A stretch of DNA of 64,000 nucleotides from JAATFS01 sp037145635. GTDB lineage: Bacteria; Pseudomonadota; Gammaproteobacteria; Xanthomonadales; Xanthomonadaceae. Shown here piece by piece: positions 52,681 to 61,302 of this stretch; the first letter of the stretch is position 1; the number at the start of each line of letters is the position of its first letter. The notes beneath the pieces were generated by a model that was not told the origin of the DNA, made no database searches, and was given only the letters and a program-made list of their open reading frames with translations. The stretch covers positions 1 to 64,000 of the forward strand of contig JBBCXB010000003.1 in the NCBI GenBank assembly GCA_037145635.1. Reading direction: 5' to 3'. Both the position numbers and the translations under genes were made by a program.

Positions 52681-52712
52681 CAGAAGGCCCGGGAGCGATC
52701 CCGGGCCTTCTG
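52681..52712 (+). terminator. perfect hairpin after mlaA
   Basis: CAGAAGGCCCGGGA-GCGA-TCCCGGGCCTTCTG is a 14-bp perfect stem with a GCGA tetraloop, 28 bp after the mlaA stop. No T-run follows, so termination may be Rho-assisted or the hairpin may protect the 3' end. It could serve both strands because gpx converges from the right. Confidence 0.7.
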
Positions 52713-52749
52713 CGTTGTGCGGCTGCGTTGTGCGGCTGCGTTGTGCGGC
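52711..52749. repeat. three tandem copies of a 13-bp unit
   Basis: TGCGTTGTGCGGC occurs three times without gaps directly after the hairpin, followed by a diverged partial fourth copy. It lies between mlaA and gpx, outside coding sequence. Confidence 0.85.
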
Positions 52750-52902
52750 TGCGTGGGTGCCGCTGCGCCATGCGGCACCCGCCGTCACCGCGTCCTGGTC
52801 GGGCATCGCACCGGCCGGTCCGGCTTGCGCGACCGGGCGCGCGCGCATCTCGCGTCGCGCGCCGGTGCCCGCGCACCGATGCCGCCGACCGCCCTGCGGT
52901 CG

Positions 52903-53448
52903 TTATCCCGCCAGCGCGGTGGCCAGCGCCTCGCGCAGGCGCGCGTCGTCGGCGGTGACGTCCGGGGCGAAGCGCGCCACCACCTGGCCGTGGCGGTCGA
53001 CCAGGAACTTCTCGAAGTTCCACAGCACGCCGGGCGCGGGATTGGGCTCGATGCCGTGGCCGGCCAGCTTGTCGCGCATCGGGCCGTCGCCGGTGGTCTG
53101 CGGCCGCGCAGCGGTGAGGTGCCGGTACAGCGGGTGGGTGTCCGGGCCGGTGACCGCGATCTTGGCGAACAGCGGGAACGAGACGTCGTAGGTGACCTGG
53201 CAGAACTGCTGGATCTCGGCCTCGCTGCCCGGCTCCTGGCCCTTGAAGTCGTTGGCCGGGAACGCCAGCACCTCGAGCCCGGCATCGCGCCGGTCGCGGT
53301 ACAGCGCCTCCAGGCCTTCGTACTGCGGGGTCAGCCCGCACTTGGAGGCGACGTTGACCACCAGCAACACCTTGCCGCGGTAGTCGGCGAGCGTGGCCGG
53401 CTGGCCGTCGATGGTGGTGACCGGGATGTCGTAGAGGGACTGGCTCAT
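52903..53448 (-). CDS. glutathione peroxidase (BtuE/Gpx family)
   Basis: This 181-residue thiol peroxidase has the catalytic Cys in NVASKCGLTPQY (about residue 37), Gln in FPANDFKGQEPG and Trp in WNFEKFLVDRHG, the usual triad or tetrad. It reduces hydrogen and lipid peroxides in the cytosol. The ATG at 53448 is taken since the family N-terminus (SLYDIPVTTIDG) begins there; the frame upstream is not conserved-looking. Confidence 0.93.
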   Translation of the reverse strand: MSQSLYDIPVTTIDGQPATLADYRGKVLLVVNVASKCGLTPQYEGLEALYRDRRDAGLEVLAFPANDFKGQEPGSEAEIQQFCQVTYDVSFPLFAKIAVTGPDTHPLYRHLTAARPQTTGDGPMRDKLAGHGIEPNPAPGVLWNFEKFLVDRHGQVVARFAPDVTADDARLREALATALAG

Positions 53449-53632
53449 GTGCGGATTCCTGGGGGGACGACCGCACAGCATAAGCGCCCGCTGCCGGATC
53501 ACGGGACCGGGGCCCGGCGCGCGACCGAAGACGACACGGCATGTCCATGCAGATTCATCCGGATCACGGAGACGGGGGCGGGGACTTCCCCTCCTCCGTG
53601 ATCCCGGACGGCCCCCTGACCGAGACGCCCCG

Positions 53633-53998
53633 CTAGTCGATGCAGAGCGCCGGTCCGGCGACGCCGCCCACGATCCGCTGCTGGCAGCCGAAGTTCTGGC
53701 TGACGTCGCGCTGGCACACGCCGGTGGCCTGGGCGCCGGCGGCCACAGTCCCGCTGGCCAGGCAGTTGCCGCTGCAGTCGCGCTTGTCGCTGCAGGCCTT
53801 GCCGGCATCCGCATAGGGGACCACGCAGGTCGGCTGCCCGCGCAGGCCGAGCGGCTGCACGCGGCCGCCCTGGGCGGCACACGCCTGCGCGTCGGGGCCG
53901 CCCGCCGGGGCCGGGGCCGCCGCGGGACGTGCCGGGCTGGCGCTGCAGGCGGCCAGCGCGAGGGTCGCGCACAGGGCGACGAGGTTTCGAGGGAACAT
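53633..53998 (-). CDS. cysteine-rich secreted lipoprotein (paralogue A)
   Basis: This 121-residue lipoprotein (LAAC, Cys18) has at least eight further cysteines in its mature part, e.g. DAGKACSDKRDCSGNCLASG, TGVCQRD, NFGCQQ and ALCID at the end. The same pattern with the same order is found in the gene at 55740-56072, on the other side of rmuC. GGAGACTTCC before the ATG is a good ribosome binding site. I do not recognise a named family; disulfide-bonded periplasmic location is inferred. Confidence 0.7.
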   Translation of the reverse strand: MFPRNLVALCATLALAACSASPARPAAAPAPAGGPDAQACAAQGGRVQPLGLRGQPTCVVPYADAGKACSDKRDCSGNCLASGTVAAGAQATGVCQRDVSQNFGCQQRIVGGVAGPALCID

Positions 53999-54099
53999 GG
54001 AAGTCTCCGGGCAGGCATGGATGGGAACGACGATCCCGGCAGCCTGGCAGGGCGGCCGTGGCGGCGCCGTGGCGAAGGCGCCAGCCCCCCGGCCCGGCT

Positions 54100-55695
54100 T
54101 CACTCCTGCTCGTCGCGCGCGTCTGGGTCGGCGGCGCCGGCGTCCTCTGCGGCGTCCTCGCCGCCGTCGTCCAGCAGCACGGCGGTCGAGGCGCTGGGCA
54201 GGGTCTCGACCCCGCGCAGGCGGCGCTCGATGGTGCGGGTCTTGCGGCTGGCTTCGCCAAGGCTGCGACCGACGGTGGTGATCTGCTTCTCGGCCTTTTC
54301 GAGGATGCCGGCGAACTTGCCGAACTCGCTCTTCACCGCGCCCAGCAGCCCCCACACCTCGCTGGAGCGCTTCTCGATCGCCAGGGTACGGAAGCCCATC
54401 TGCAGGCTGTTGAGCAGCGCGGTGATGGTGGTGGGTCCGGCAATGACCACGCGGTGCTCGCGCTGCAGCAGGTCCACCAGCCCCGGCCGGCGCAGGGTCT
54501 CGGCGTACAACCCCTCGGTGGGCAGGAACATCACCGCGAAATCGGTGGTCTGCGGCGGCACGATGTACTTGTCGCCGATCGACTTGGCCTGGATGCGGAT
54601 GGCGCGCTCCAGCTGCATGCCGAGGGCGGCGATCTGCTCCGGTTCGCCGTGCTCCTGGGCGTCGAGCAGGCGCTCGTAGTCCTCGCGCGGGAACTTGGAA
54701 TCGATCGGCAGCCACACCGGGGTGTGCTCGTCCTGGCCGCGGCCGGGCAGGCGCACCGCGAAGTCCACCGCCTCGGCGCTGTCCGGGCGCACCCGCACGC
54801 CGCGCGCGTACTGTTCCTGGGTCAGGGTCTGCTCGAGGATGTTGTCCAGCTGCACCTCGCCCCAGCCGCCGCGGTTCTTGACGTTGGTGAGCACGCGCTT
54901 GAGGTCGCCGACCCCGGTGGCCAGCTGCTGCATCTCGCTCAGCCCGCGCTGCACCTGCTCCAGGCGCTCGGACACCAGCTTGAACGAGGAATCCAGGCGC
55001 GTGTTGAGCGTGGTCTGCAGCTTCTCGTCGACGGTGGCGCGCATCTGCTCCAGGCGCGCGGCATTGTCGGCGAGCAGGCTCTTGAGCTGCTGTTCCAGGG
55101 TGGCGCGCATCTCGCCGATGCGCTGCTCGTTGCGCTGGGTCAGGTCGGTCAGGCGCTGGCCGAGCGTGTCGGCGAAGCGCTGCTGCGAGTCGCCGGCTTC
55201 CTGGCGGCCCTTGCGCGCGTCCTCGGCCAGCGCCTCGCGCAGCGTGGCCATGTGCACGTCGGTGCGCGCGATCAGGTCGGTGAGCTGCTGGCCGAAGGCG
55301 TGGATGCGCGCCTCCTGCTGCTGGCCGAAGGTCTCCAGCTGCTGGCGCACCTCGCCCAGCCGCTGCGCCAGCAGTTCGCCGGTGCGCTGCTGCGCCTGGG
55401 AGCTCTCCTCGCGCGCCTTGCGCGCGTCCTCGCCGAGCGCCTCGCGCAACAGGTCCAGGCGCTGGTCGACACGGGTGGAGAGTTCGGCGAACTGGCGCGC
55501 GAACACTTCCAGCCGCGCGTCCTGCTGGCGCGCCAGGCCCTCGAGCTGCTCGCGCAGTTCGCCGCGGCCCTCGCGCTGTTCCTCGCGCAGGGCCTGCTCC
55601 AGGCGGGTGGTGTCGGAACGCCGCAGCAGCGCGACCAGCTGCAGCACGAGGACGGCGCAGGTCAGGCCGATCAGGATCAGGAATTCGGAAGGCAT
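54100..55695 (-). CDS. rmuC: DNA recombination protein RmuC
   Basis: This 531-residue protein has an N-terminal membrane helix (about 5-24), a long coiled coil (about 30-270) with a repeated REALGEDARK/REALAEDARK unit, and the RmuC nuclease-like domain (about 285-490), with NRGGWGEVQLDNILEQTL, WLPIDSKFPREDYERL and FAVMFLPTEGLYAE. RmuC limits inversions at short repeats and may restrict foreign DNA. The C-terminus is acidic. It lies between two paralogous cysteine-rich protein genes on the same strand. Confidence 0.93.
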   Translation of the reverse strand: MPSEFLILIGLTCAVLVLQLVALLRRSDTTRLEQALREEQREGRGELREQLEGLARQQDARLEVFARQFAELSTRVDQRLDLLREALGEDARKAREESSQAQQRTGELLAQRLGEVRQQLETFGQQQEARIHAFGQQLTDLIARTDVHMATLREALAEDARKGRQEAGDSQQRFADTLGQRLTDLTQRNEQRIGEMRATLEQQLKSLLADNAARLEQMRATVDEKLQTTLNTRLDSSFKLVSERLEQVQRGLSEMQQLATGVGDLKRVLTNVKNRGGWGEVQLDNILEQTLTQEQYARGVRVRPDSAEAVDFAVRLPGRGQDEHTPVWLPIDSKFPREDYERLLDAQEHGEPEQIAALGMQLERAIRIQAKSIGDKYIVPPQTTDFAVMFLPTEGLYAETLRRPGLVDLLQREHRVVIAGPTTITALLNSLQMGFRTLAIEKRSSEVWGLLGAVKSEFGKFAGILEKAEKQITTVGRSLGEASRKTRTIERRLRGVETLPSASTAVLLDDGGEDAAEDAGAADPDARDEQE

Positions 55696-55739
55696 GCGTG
55701 CAGTGTAGCCGCGCGCGTCTCATCGGCTGCGCCGGCGGT

Positions 55740-56072
55740 TCAGTCCACGCAGATCGTCATGGCGCGGCCGCGGCGCACCACCTCGCGGCAGCCGAAGGCG
55801 TCGGTGTCGGCGGCGCAGACGCCGGCGGTGCTCTGCCCGGCGGGCGTGCCGGGCGGCGCCAGGCAGCGGCTCTCGCATTCTGCATGGTCGCGGCAGGCCT
55901 TGCCGGCGTCGCCGGTGGGCAGCACGCATTGCGCGATGGCGCCCTCGCCCATCCGGGCCCAGCGCCCCTGGCGCGCCAGGCACTCCGCTTCGCTGGCGGG
56001 GCCCGGCGCGCCGGCGGTCGCCGGCAGCGCGCAAACCAGCAGCAGCATCGTCATGTAGCGGGGCACCCGCAT
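55740..56072 (-). CDS. cysteine-rich secreted protein (paralogue B)
   Basis: This 110-residue protein has a signal peptide ending ATAG (about 1-21) and no lipobox. The mature chain has eight cysteines in the same order as paralogue A: DAGKACRDHAECESRCLAPP, AGVCAAD, AFGCRE and ICVD. GGAAGGAGGCTGC precedes the ATG, a strong ribosome binding site. It stands 44 bp upstream of rmuC on the same strand, so co-transcription is likely. Function is unknown. Confidence 0.72.
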   Translation of the reverse strand: MRVPRYMTMLLLVCALPATAGAPGPASEAECLARQGRWARMGEGAIAQCVLPTGDAGKACRDHAECESRCLAPPGTPAGQSTAGVCAADTDAFGCREVVRRGRAMTICVD

Positions 56073-56246
56073 GCAGCCTCCTTCCGTGGTCTGATCGCCC
56101 GAGTCTGCCAGAAAGCGGCGGGACCGGCTCCGGCGGATCGCGCCGGGCGATGCGCTGGCACGCGGCCCGCTCGCACCCGGACCACCCTCGCGCGCCGCCG
56201 GTCCTGCGCCGGCTTAGACTGTTGCACCCGAACCGGGACCGGCCCG

Positions 56247-56861
56247 ATGCTCCAGATCTACGGCAAGTCGTCCTCGATCAACGTGCGCAAGGTGCTGTGG
56301 CTGTGCGAGGAACTCGCGCGGCCGCACGTGCAGATCGGCGGCGACGGCGCGCTGGACGCGGCCACGCTGCAGGCGCTGAACCCCAACGCGATGGTGCCGG
56401 TGATCCGCGACGGCGAGCTGGTGCTGTGGGAATCCAACACGATCTGCCGCTATCTCGCCGCGCAGGCGGGCCGCGACGATCTGCTGCCCGCGGTGCCGGC
56501 GCAGCGCGCGCGGGTGGAACAGTGGATGGACTGGCAGGCGACCGAGCTCAACACCGCCTGGCGATATGCGTTCATGGCGCGGGTGCGGCGCAGCCCGGCC
56601 CATGCCGACCCCGCCGCGATCGAGGCCGGGGTGCAGCAGTGGAACCGGCACATGGCGATCCTCGACGCGCAGCTGCAGCGGACCGGGGCGTTCGTGGCCG
56701 GCGCCGACTTCACCCTGGCCGACATCGTGCTCGGCCTGTCGACGCAGCGCTGGTATGCGAGCCCGATCGAACGCCCGGCGCTGCCGGCGGTGGCGGACTA
56801 CTACGCACGGCTCGGCACCCGGCCCGGCTTCCAGCGCCACGGCTGCAACGGCCTGCCCTAG
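56247..56861 (+). CDS. glutathione S-transferase family protein
   Basis: This 204-residue protein has an N-terminal thioredoxin-like domain (about 1-78; SSSINVRKVLWLCEEL and NPNAMVPVIRDGELVLWES with the cis-Pro) and a helical C-terminal domain. The Ser/Asn near residues 7-10 could contact the glutathione thiol. It probably conjugates or reduces electrophiles. The ATG at 56247 is chosen as the family start. It stands alone on its strand. Confidence 0.9.
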   Translation: MLQIYGKSSSINVRKVLWLCEELARPHVQIGGDGALDAATLQALNPNAMVPVIRDGELVLWESNTICRYLAAQAGRDDLLPAVPAQRARVEQWMDWQATELNTAWRYAFMARVRRSPAHADPAAIEAGVQQWNRHMAILDAQLQRTGAFVAGADFTLADIVLGLSTQRWYASPIERPALPAVADYYARLGTRPGFQRHGCNGLP

Positions 56862-56984
56862 CCCGAGTCGTCCATTCCGCGGCGGAGGGCGCGGTGGAGC
56901 CGCGCGGTGGAACCACGACGTCCTGCTCCGGCATCCGTGGGCCAGCGTCGCGCAGGCAACGCGGCGCCAGCCCGCCCCCCCCCC

Positions 56985-56997
56985 CCCGGGACGACAT
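56985..56997. repeat. 13-base poly-C tract
   Basis: A run of 13 cytosines lies between the GST gene and the oxidoreductase gene, 24 bp after the latter's stop. Such tracts are prone to slippage. It is outside any gene I can support. Confidence 0.85.
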
Positions 56998-57021
56998 GCC
57001 GGAAGCGCCGGGGACGGCGCC

Positions 57022-58029
57022 TCAGAAACCCTCGAGCACCAGCTTGCCGCGCGCGCGGTGGCTCTCCAGCAGCGCGTGCGCGCGCCGCAGATTGTGGGCG
57101 TCGATGCGGCCGAAGTGCTCGCCCACGGTGGTGCGCAGCACACCCTCGTCGACCAGGCCGGCGACGCGCTCCAACAACTGGTGCTGCGCGATCATGTCGG
57201 CGGTCTCGAACAGCGGCCGGGTGAACATGAACTCCCAGTGCAGCGAAAGGCTCTTGCGCTTGAGCGGCAGCGCGTCGAGCGTGGCCGGGTCGTCGATCAG
57301 CGCCAGCCGTCCCTGCGGGGCCAGCGCCTCGACCAGCTGCGCGTAGTGCTGGCCGGTGTGGGTGAGGCTGGCCACCCGCTCTACCTGCGCGATGCCGAGC
57401 CGGCGCAGGCCATCCACCAGCGGCTGGGCGTGGTCGATCACGTGGTGCGCGCCGAGCGCGTAGACCCAGTCCTGGGTCTGCGGCCGCGACGCGGTGCCGA
57501 CCACGGTCAGGCGGGTGAGCCGGCGCGCCAGCTGCACCAGCATCGAGCCGACGCCGCCCGCGGCGCCGACCACCAGCAGGGTCTGGCCCTCGCCGCCGCC
57601 CTCGGCCACGCCGAGCCGGTCGAACAGCAGCTCCCACGCGGTGATCGCCGTCAACGGCAGCGCCGCGGCGTCGGCATGGCCGAGCGTGCGCGGCTTGTGG
57701 CCGACGATGCGCTCGTCGACCAGGTGCAGTTCGGCATTGGTGCCGGGCCGCGCCAGCGAGCCGGCGTAGTACACCGCGTCGCCGGGCGCGAACAGGCTGA
57801 CCTGGTCCCCCACCGCCTCGACCACGCCGGAGGCGTCCCAGCCGAGCACGCGCGGTGCCTCCACCGGCATCGTGCCACGCACCTTGGTATCGACCGGGTT
57901 CACCGAGATGGCCTGGATGCGCACGCGCAGGTCGCGCGGGCCGGGTTCGGGCGACGGCAGTTCGAGCTCGACCAGCGCGCGCGGGTCGTCGAGGGGCAGG
58001 CCGTGCTGGGGATAGGCGATGGCTTTCAT
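57022..58029 (-). CDS. zinc-independent medium-chain dehydrogenase/quinone reductase-like
   Basis: This 335-residue member of the MDR superfamily belongs to the zinc-type alcohol-dehydrogenase-like/quinone oxidoreductase branch. ISVNPVDTKVRG near residue 45, LGWDASGVVEAVG, and the nucleotide-binding VVGAAGGVGSMLVQLA (about residue 150) are seen. It likely reduces enones or quinones with NADPH. It is divergent from a LysR gene with 91 bp between starts, which probably regulates it. Confidence 0.9.
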   Translation of the reverse strand: MKAIAYPQHGLPLDDPRALVELELPSPEPGPRDLRVRIQAISVNPVDTKVRGTMPVEAPRVLGWDASGVVEAVGDQVSLFAPGDAVYYAGSLARPGTNAELHLVDERIVGHKPRTLGHADAAALPLTAITAWELLFDRLGVAEGGGEGQTLLVVGAAGGVGSMLVQLARRLTRLTVVGTASRPQTQDWVYALGAHHVIDHAQPLVDGLRRLGIAQVERVASLTHTGQHYAQLVEALAPQGRLALIDDPATLDALPLKRKSLSLHWEFMFTRPLFETADMIAQHQLLERVAGLVDEGVLRTTVGEHFGRIDAHNLRRAHALLESHRARGKLVLEGF

Positions 58030-58120
58030 GGGGGGGCCGGGTGACAGGAGGGACGCCCATGGTCCGCTTCCCGGATTGCGCTGCAAAGCCGCAGAATCGG
58101 CAAGCACTTTCACGCCAGGA

Positions 58121-59047
58121 ATGAAAATGGTCCGCTTCGACGACCTCGCCCTGTTCGTCCGTACCGCCATGCTGGGCAGCTTCTCGCGTGCCGCGCGCGA
58201 GGGCGGCCTGCTGCCCGGCCAGGTCAGCGCGGCGATCGCCCGGCTCGAGCGCGAGCTGGACCTGCGGCTGTTCGCGCGCTCCACCCGCAGCCTGCGCCTG
58301 ACCGCCGAGGGCGAGCGCTACCTGCCCTACGCGCGCCAGGTGCTGGAGCTGCTGCGCGAGGGCCGCGAGCACCTGCACGGCGAGCAGGCCGAGCTGCAGG
58401 GCCTGCTGCAGGTGAGCGCGCCGTCGGACCTCGGGCGCAACCTGCTGCTGCCGTGGCTGACCGAATTCCGCCGCGCGCATCCGCGGCTGAGCCTGCGCCT
58501 GCACCTGTCCGACCAGATCGCCGACCTGTTCCGCGACCCGGTCGACGTGGCCTTCCGCCTGGGGCGCGTCGCCGAGGGCGACCACGTCGCGCTGCCGCTG
58601 GCGCCGGACAACCGCCGGGTGCTGGCCGCCGCGCCCGGCTACCTGCGCCGGCACGGCCGCCCGGCCTCGCTCGAGGCGCTGGCCGAGCACCCGTGCCTGC
58701 TGTACATGCTCGGCGGCCGCGCCTACGACCACTGGGACTTCGAGGTCGCAGGCCGGCGCCGGGTCGTGCGGGTGCGCGGCGCGATGCAGTGCGACGACGC
58801 CGACGTGGTGCGGCGCTGGGCGGTGGCCGGCGAGGGCATCGTCTACAAGTCGTGGCTGGACATCTGCGCCGACGTGCAGGCCGGCCGCCTGGAGCTGCTG
58901 CTGCCGGAGCACGGCGACCGCCTGCCGCTGCACCTGGTATGCCCGCACCGCAAGCAGTTCTCGCCGGCGATCCGCCAGCTGCATGCGGTATTCGCGCAGC
59001 GCTGCCAGGCGCTGACGGCGCTGCTGCCGGCGGCCGCCGCGGCCTGA
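58121..59047 (+). CDS. LysR-family regulator, divergent from the oxidoreductase
   Basis: This 308-residue regulator has an N-terminal winged helix-turn-helix (FVRTAMLGSFSRAAREGG, then QVSAAIARLERELDLRLF) and a type 2 periplasmic-binding effector domain (about 90-300). The divergent layout and short shared promoter fit control of the neighbouring oxidoreductase gene. CCAGGA precedes the ATG at 58121. Confidence 0.92.
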   Translation: MKMVRFDDLALFVRTAMLGSFSRAAREGGLLPGQVSAAIARLERELDLRLFARSTRSLRLTAEGERYLPYARQVLELLREGREHLHGEQAELQGLLQVSAPSDLGRNLLLPWLTEFRRAHPRLSLRLHLSDQIADLFRDPVDVAFRLGRVAEGDHVALPLAPDNRRVLAAAPGYLRRHGRPASLEALAEHPCLLYMLGGRAYDHWDFEVAGRRRVVRVRGAMQCDDADVVRRWAVAGEGIVYKSWLDICADVQAGRLELLLPEHGDRLPLHLVCPHRKQFSPAIRQLHAVFAQRCQALTALLPAAAAA

Positions 59048-59095
59048 GCGCGCGGCGCCGGATTACCATGGTGTCCCCCCAACCGAGTCGCCGCC

Positions 59096-59716
59096 ATGCC
59101 GTGGATGGGCATCCACGACCTGGGCACGTTCGTGCTCGCCGTGCTGGTGTTCCTGGCCCTGCCGGGGCCCGGTACCTTCGCGCTGCTCTCGGCCACCGGC
59201 CGCAGCGGCGTGCGCGGCGGCTACACCGCGCTGGCCGGGCTGCTGCTCGCCGATCAGGTCCTGATGTGGCTCGCCGTGGCCGGCGTGGCGGCGCTGCTGA
59301 AGGCCAACCCGCTGCTGTTCCATGGCCTGCAGTACCTTGGCGCGGCCTACCTGGTGTGGATCGGGCTGCAGCTGCTGCGCCGGCCCGCCGGCGGCGGCGG
59401 GATGATCGCGCTCACGCCCGGGCACTACTTCCGCCAGGGCCTGCTGATCAACCTGCTCAACCCCAAGGCGATCGTGTTCTACATGGCGTTCTTCCCGCTG
59501 TTCGTCGACCCGGCCACGCATCGTGGCCTGGCCACGTTCGCGACGATGGCGGCGCTGATCGCCGTGCTGGGGCTGGGCTACTGCTCGCTGCTGATCGGCG
59601 GCGGGCATGCCCTGGCGCGCCGGCTCGCGCGGCACCCGCGCGTCGGACCGTGGCTGCGCCGCGGCGCCGGCGTGTTCCTGGTCGCCTTCGGCGTGCGCCT
59701 GGCCACCGACGGCTGA
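59096..59716 (+). CDS. LysE/RhtB-family exporter
   Basis: This 206-residue membrane protein has six hydrophobic segments. The signature LALPGPGTFALLSATGRSG and GAAYLVWIGLQLLR, and INLLNPKAIVFYMAFFPLFV in the middle, are typical of LysE/RhtB exporters of amino acids such as homoserine or threonine. The exact substrate is not known. It lies 48 bp after the LysR gene. Confidence 0.9.
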   Translation: MPWMGIHDLGTFVLAVLVFLALPGPGTFALLSATGRSGVRGGYTALAGLLLADQVLMWLAVAGVAALLKANPLLFHGLQYLGAAYLVWIGLQLLRRPAGGGGMIALTPGHYFRQGLLINLLNPKAIVFYMAFFPLFVDPATHRGLATFATMAALIAVLGLGYCSLLIGGGHALARRLARHPRVGPWLRRGAGVFLVAFGVRLATDG

Positions 59717-59759
59717 CGCCGACCGCGGCGTCACGCCGGCGCGCGCTAGCATCGCCCGC

Positions 59760-60041
59760 ATGCCCGCCGACACCGGCCCCGTGCTGCAGCGCTACCGCAA
59801 TCTCGCCGGCGACTCCGGCGTGCGCGGCTACGCCCTGCTGGACGAGGGCGCGATCGCGGTCGGTTTCCGCAGCGGCGATGTCTACCTGTACACCGAGGCC
59901 AGCTGCGGCGCCGGCACGGTCGCACGCATGCGCCGGCTGGCCGAGTCCGGGCGCGGCCTGAGCGGTTTCATCAGCCAGGAGGTCGGCGACCGCTACGCCG
60001 CCCGGCTCGCGGCCCCCGATCCGGCACCCGACGAGGACTGA
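59760..60041 (+). CDS. small conserved protein, KTSC-like, unknown function
   Basis: This 93-residue soluble protein carries GDSGVRGYALLDEGAIAVGFRSG in pieces, then DVYLYTEASCG and RGLSGFISQEVGDRYAARL. The order small strand, F-x-x-G, Y-x-Y, then a helix and I-x-x-x-V resembles KTSC-domain proteins. The resemblance is weak and gives no clear function. It begins 43 bp after the exporter gene. Confidence 0.6.
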   Translation: MPADTGPVLQRYRNLAGDSGVRGYALLDEGAIAVGFRSGDVYLYTEASCGAGTVARMRRLAESGRGLSGFISQEVGDRYAARLAAPDPAPDED

Positions 60042-60241
60042 GCGGGAGGCCGCGCAGCGCGATCCGGGCGCGGTACCGGCTCGGCGTGCGGGCCGGATTA
60101 CGCGCCAGGCCATCGGCGGCGGTCCACGCATTGCCGATGGCGGGCGCGCCTCTATACTTCGATGCAGGACACCGGACGTCTTGGGCTCACGCCGTGCTCG
60201 ACGACGCGCCGCTGGCGGCTTTCCCTCGAAAGGACTTCAGA

Positions 60242-60676
60242 ATGCTCAACCGCTCGATGCTCGTGGCCGTGCTGCTGGCCGGCTCCCCCTGCGTACTGGC
60301 CCAGCAGAACGCCGGCCAGTGCGAGGCGAACTTCACCGTGGCCGGCTCCTGGTCCAGCGGCAAGACCTTCAAGACCTCGGCCGAGCACGCCGGCGTCGGC
60401 TACGACGTGGCCTTCGACAAGGTCGCCGCGGCGATCCGCAACGACGGCCTGACCATCATCGACGAGAGCAAGGAGCGCGGCTTCATCCGCGCCAACAACC
60501 CGGTCAAGGGCGGCCAGGGCGGCACCGCGGTCGCACCGATGCGGGTACTGGTGATCGGCAAACCCGGCGGCGCGGTCAAGGTGGACGTGACCTTCACCAT
60601 CGCCGGCGGCCAGCTGGCGCCGAAGAAGGCGATGATCCAGCACCTGTGCGCGGTGGCCGACGCCCCGGCCTCCTGA
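60242..60676 (+). CDS. secreted small protein, unknown function
   Basis: This 144-residue protein has a signal peptide ending VLA (about 1-20). The mature chain starts QQNAGQCEANF and has two cysteines (QCEANF and QHLCAV) likely to form a disulfide. AGVGYDVAFDKVAAAIRNDG shows a regular helix, followed by beta-rich sequence. I do not recognise a named family. Confidence 0.65.
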   Translation: MLNRSMLVAVLLAGSPCVLAQQNAGQCEANFTVAGSWSSGKTFKTSAEHAGVGYDVAFDKVAAAIRNDGLTIIDESKERGFIRANNPVKGGQGGTAVAPMRVLVIGKPGGAVKVDVTFTIAGGQLAPKKAMIQHLCAVADAPAS

Positions 60677-60811
60677 GGCGCGACGCGCACGCCGCGGATG
60701 CCGCCGCGTGGGCCCGGCGTCGCCGTCGCTGAACCCGAAGGCGCGGCATTGACCGGAACGTGACCTGCCGGCAGGTACGGTGAGGTCCTTTCGTGGAACG
60801 GGACCTTCGCA

Positions 60812-61195
60812 ATGACCCTCTCGGCAAACCGCACACGCGCCCTGGCACTGGGATTCTTCGCCTTCGTGGCGGTCTTCGCGGTGATCGTCTGGTACCTCGT
60901 GCGCCCGTACGGCACGACCTACTTCTTCCCGGTGCATTTCCTCGCCGGCCTCGGCCTGCCATTCCTGATCTATGCCATCGGCGCCAACCGCCTGTGGTTC
61001 TGGCTGGGCATGGCGGTCACCGCCGCGCTGCTGGTGTGGCTGAACTTCTGGGGCCACGAGGCCAGTGGCATGGCGCCGCGCACGGTCGACTGGACCCAGT
61101 TCGGCGGCGGCGCGCTGGGCCTGGTGCTGGCGGCCGGGGTGCACTTCCTCTACAACCGCGTGCGCCCGCCGCACCGCGCCTCGATCGGCCGCTGA
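60812..61195 (+). CDS. small four-helix membrane protein, unknown function
   Basis: This 127-residue protein has four hydrophobic segments (about 10-29, 40-55, 60-80 and 95-115). It starts after GGGACCTTCGCA, a weak ribosome binding site. There is no signature I recognise. Confidence 0.6.
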   Translation: MTLSANRTRALALGFFAFVAVFAVIVWYLVRPYGTTYFFPVHFLAGLGLPFLIYAIGANRLWFWLGMAVTAALLVWLNFWGHEASGMAPRTVDWTQFGGGALGLVLAAGVHFLYNRVRPPHRASIGR

Positions 61196-61302
61196 CAGGC
61201 CGCCGATCGCCCGCGGCAGGGGCGCCCCTGCCGTTGGACCGATAGCATTGCTGCGCCGCGTTCGGCGACACTCGGGCTCCGTTTCCATGTCCCGAGGTCC
61301 GA

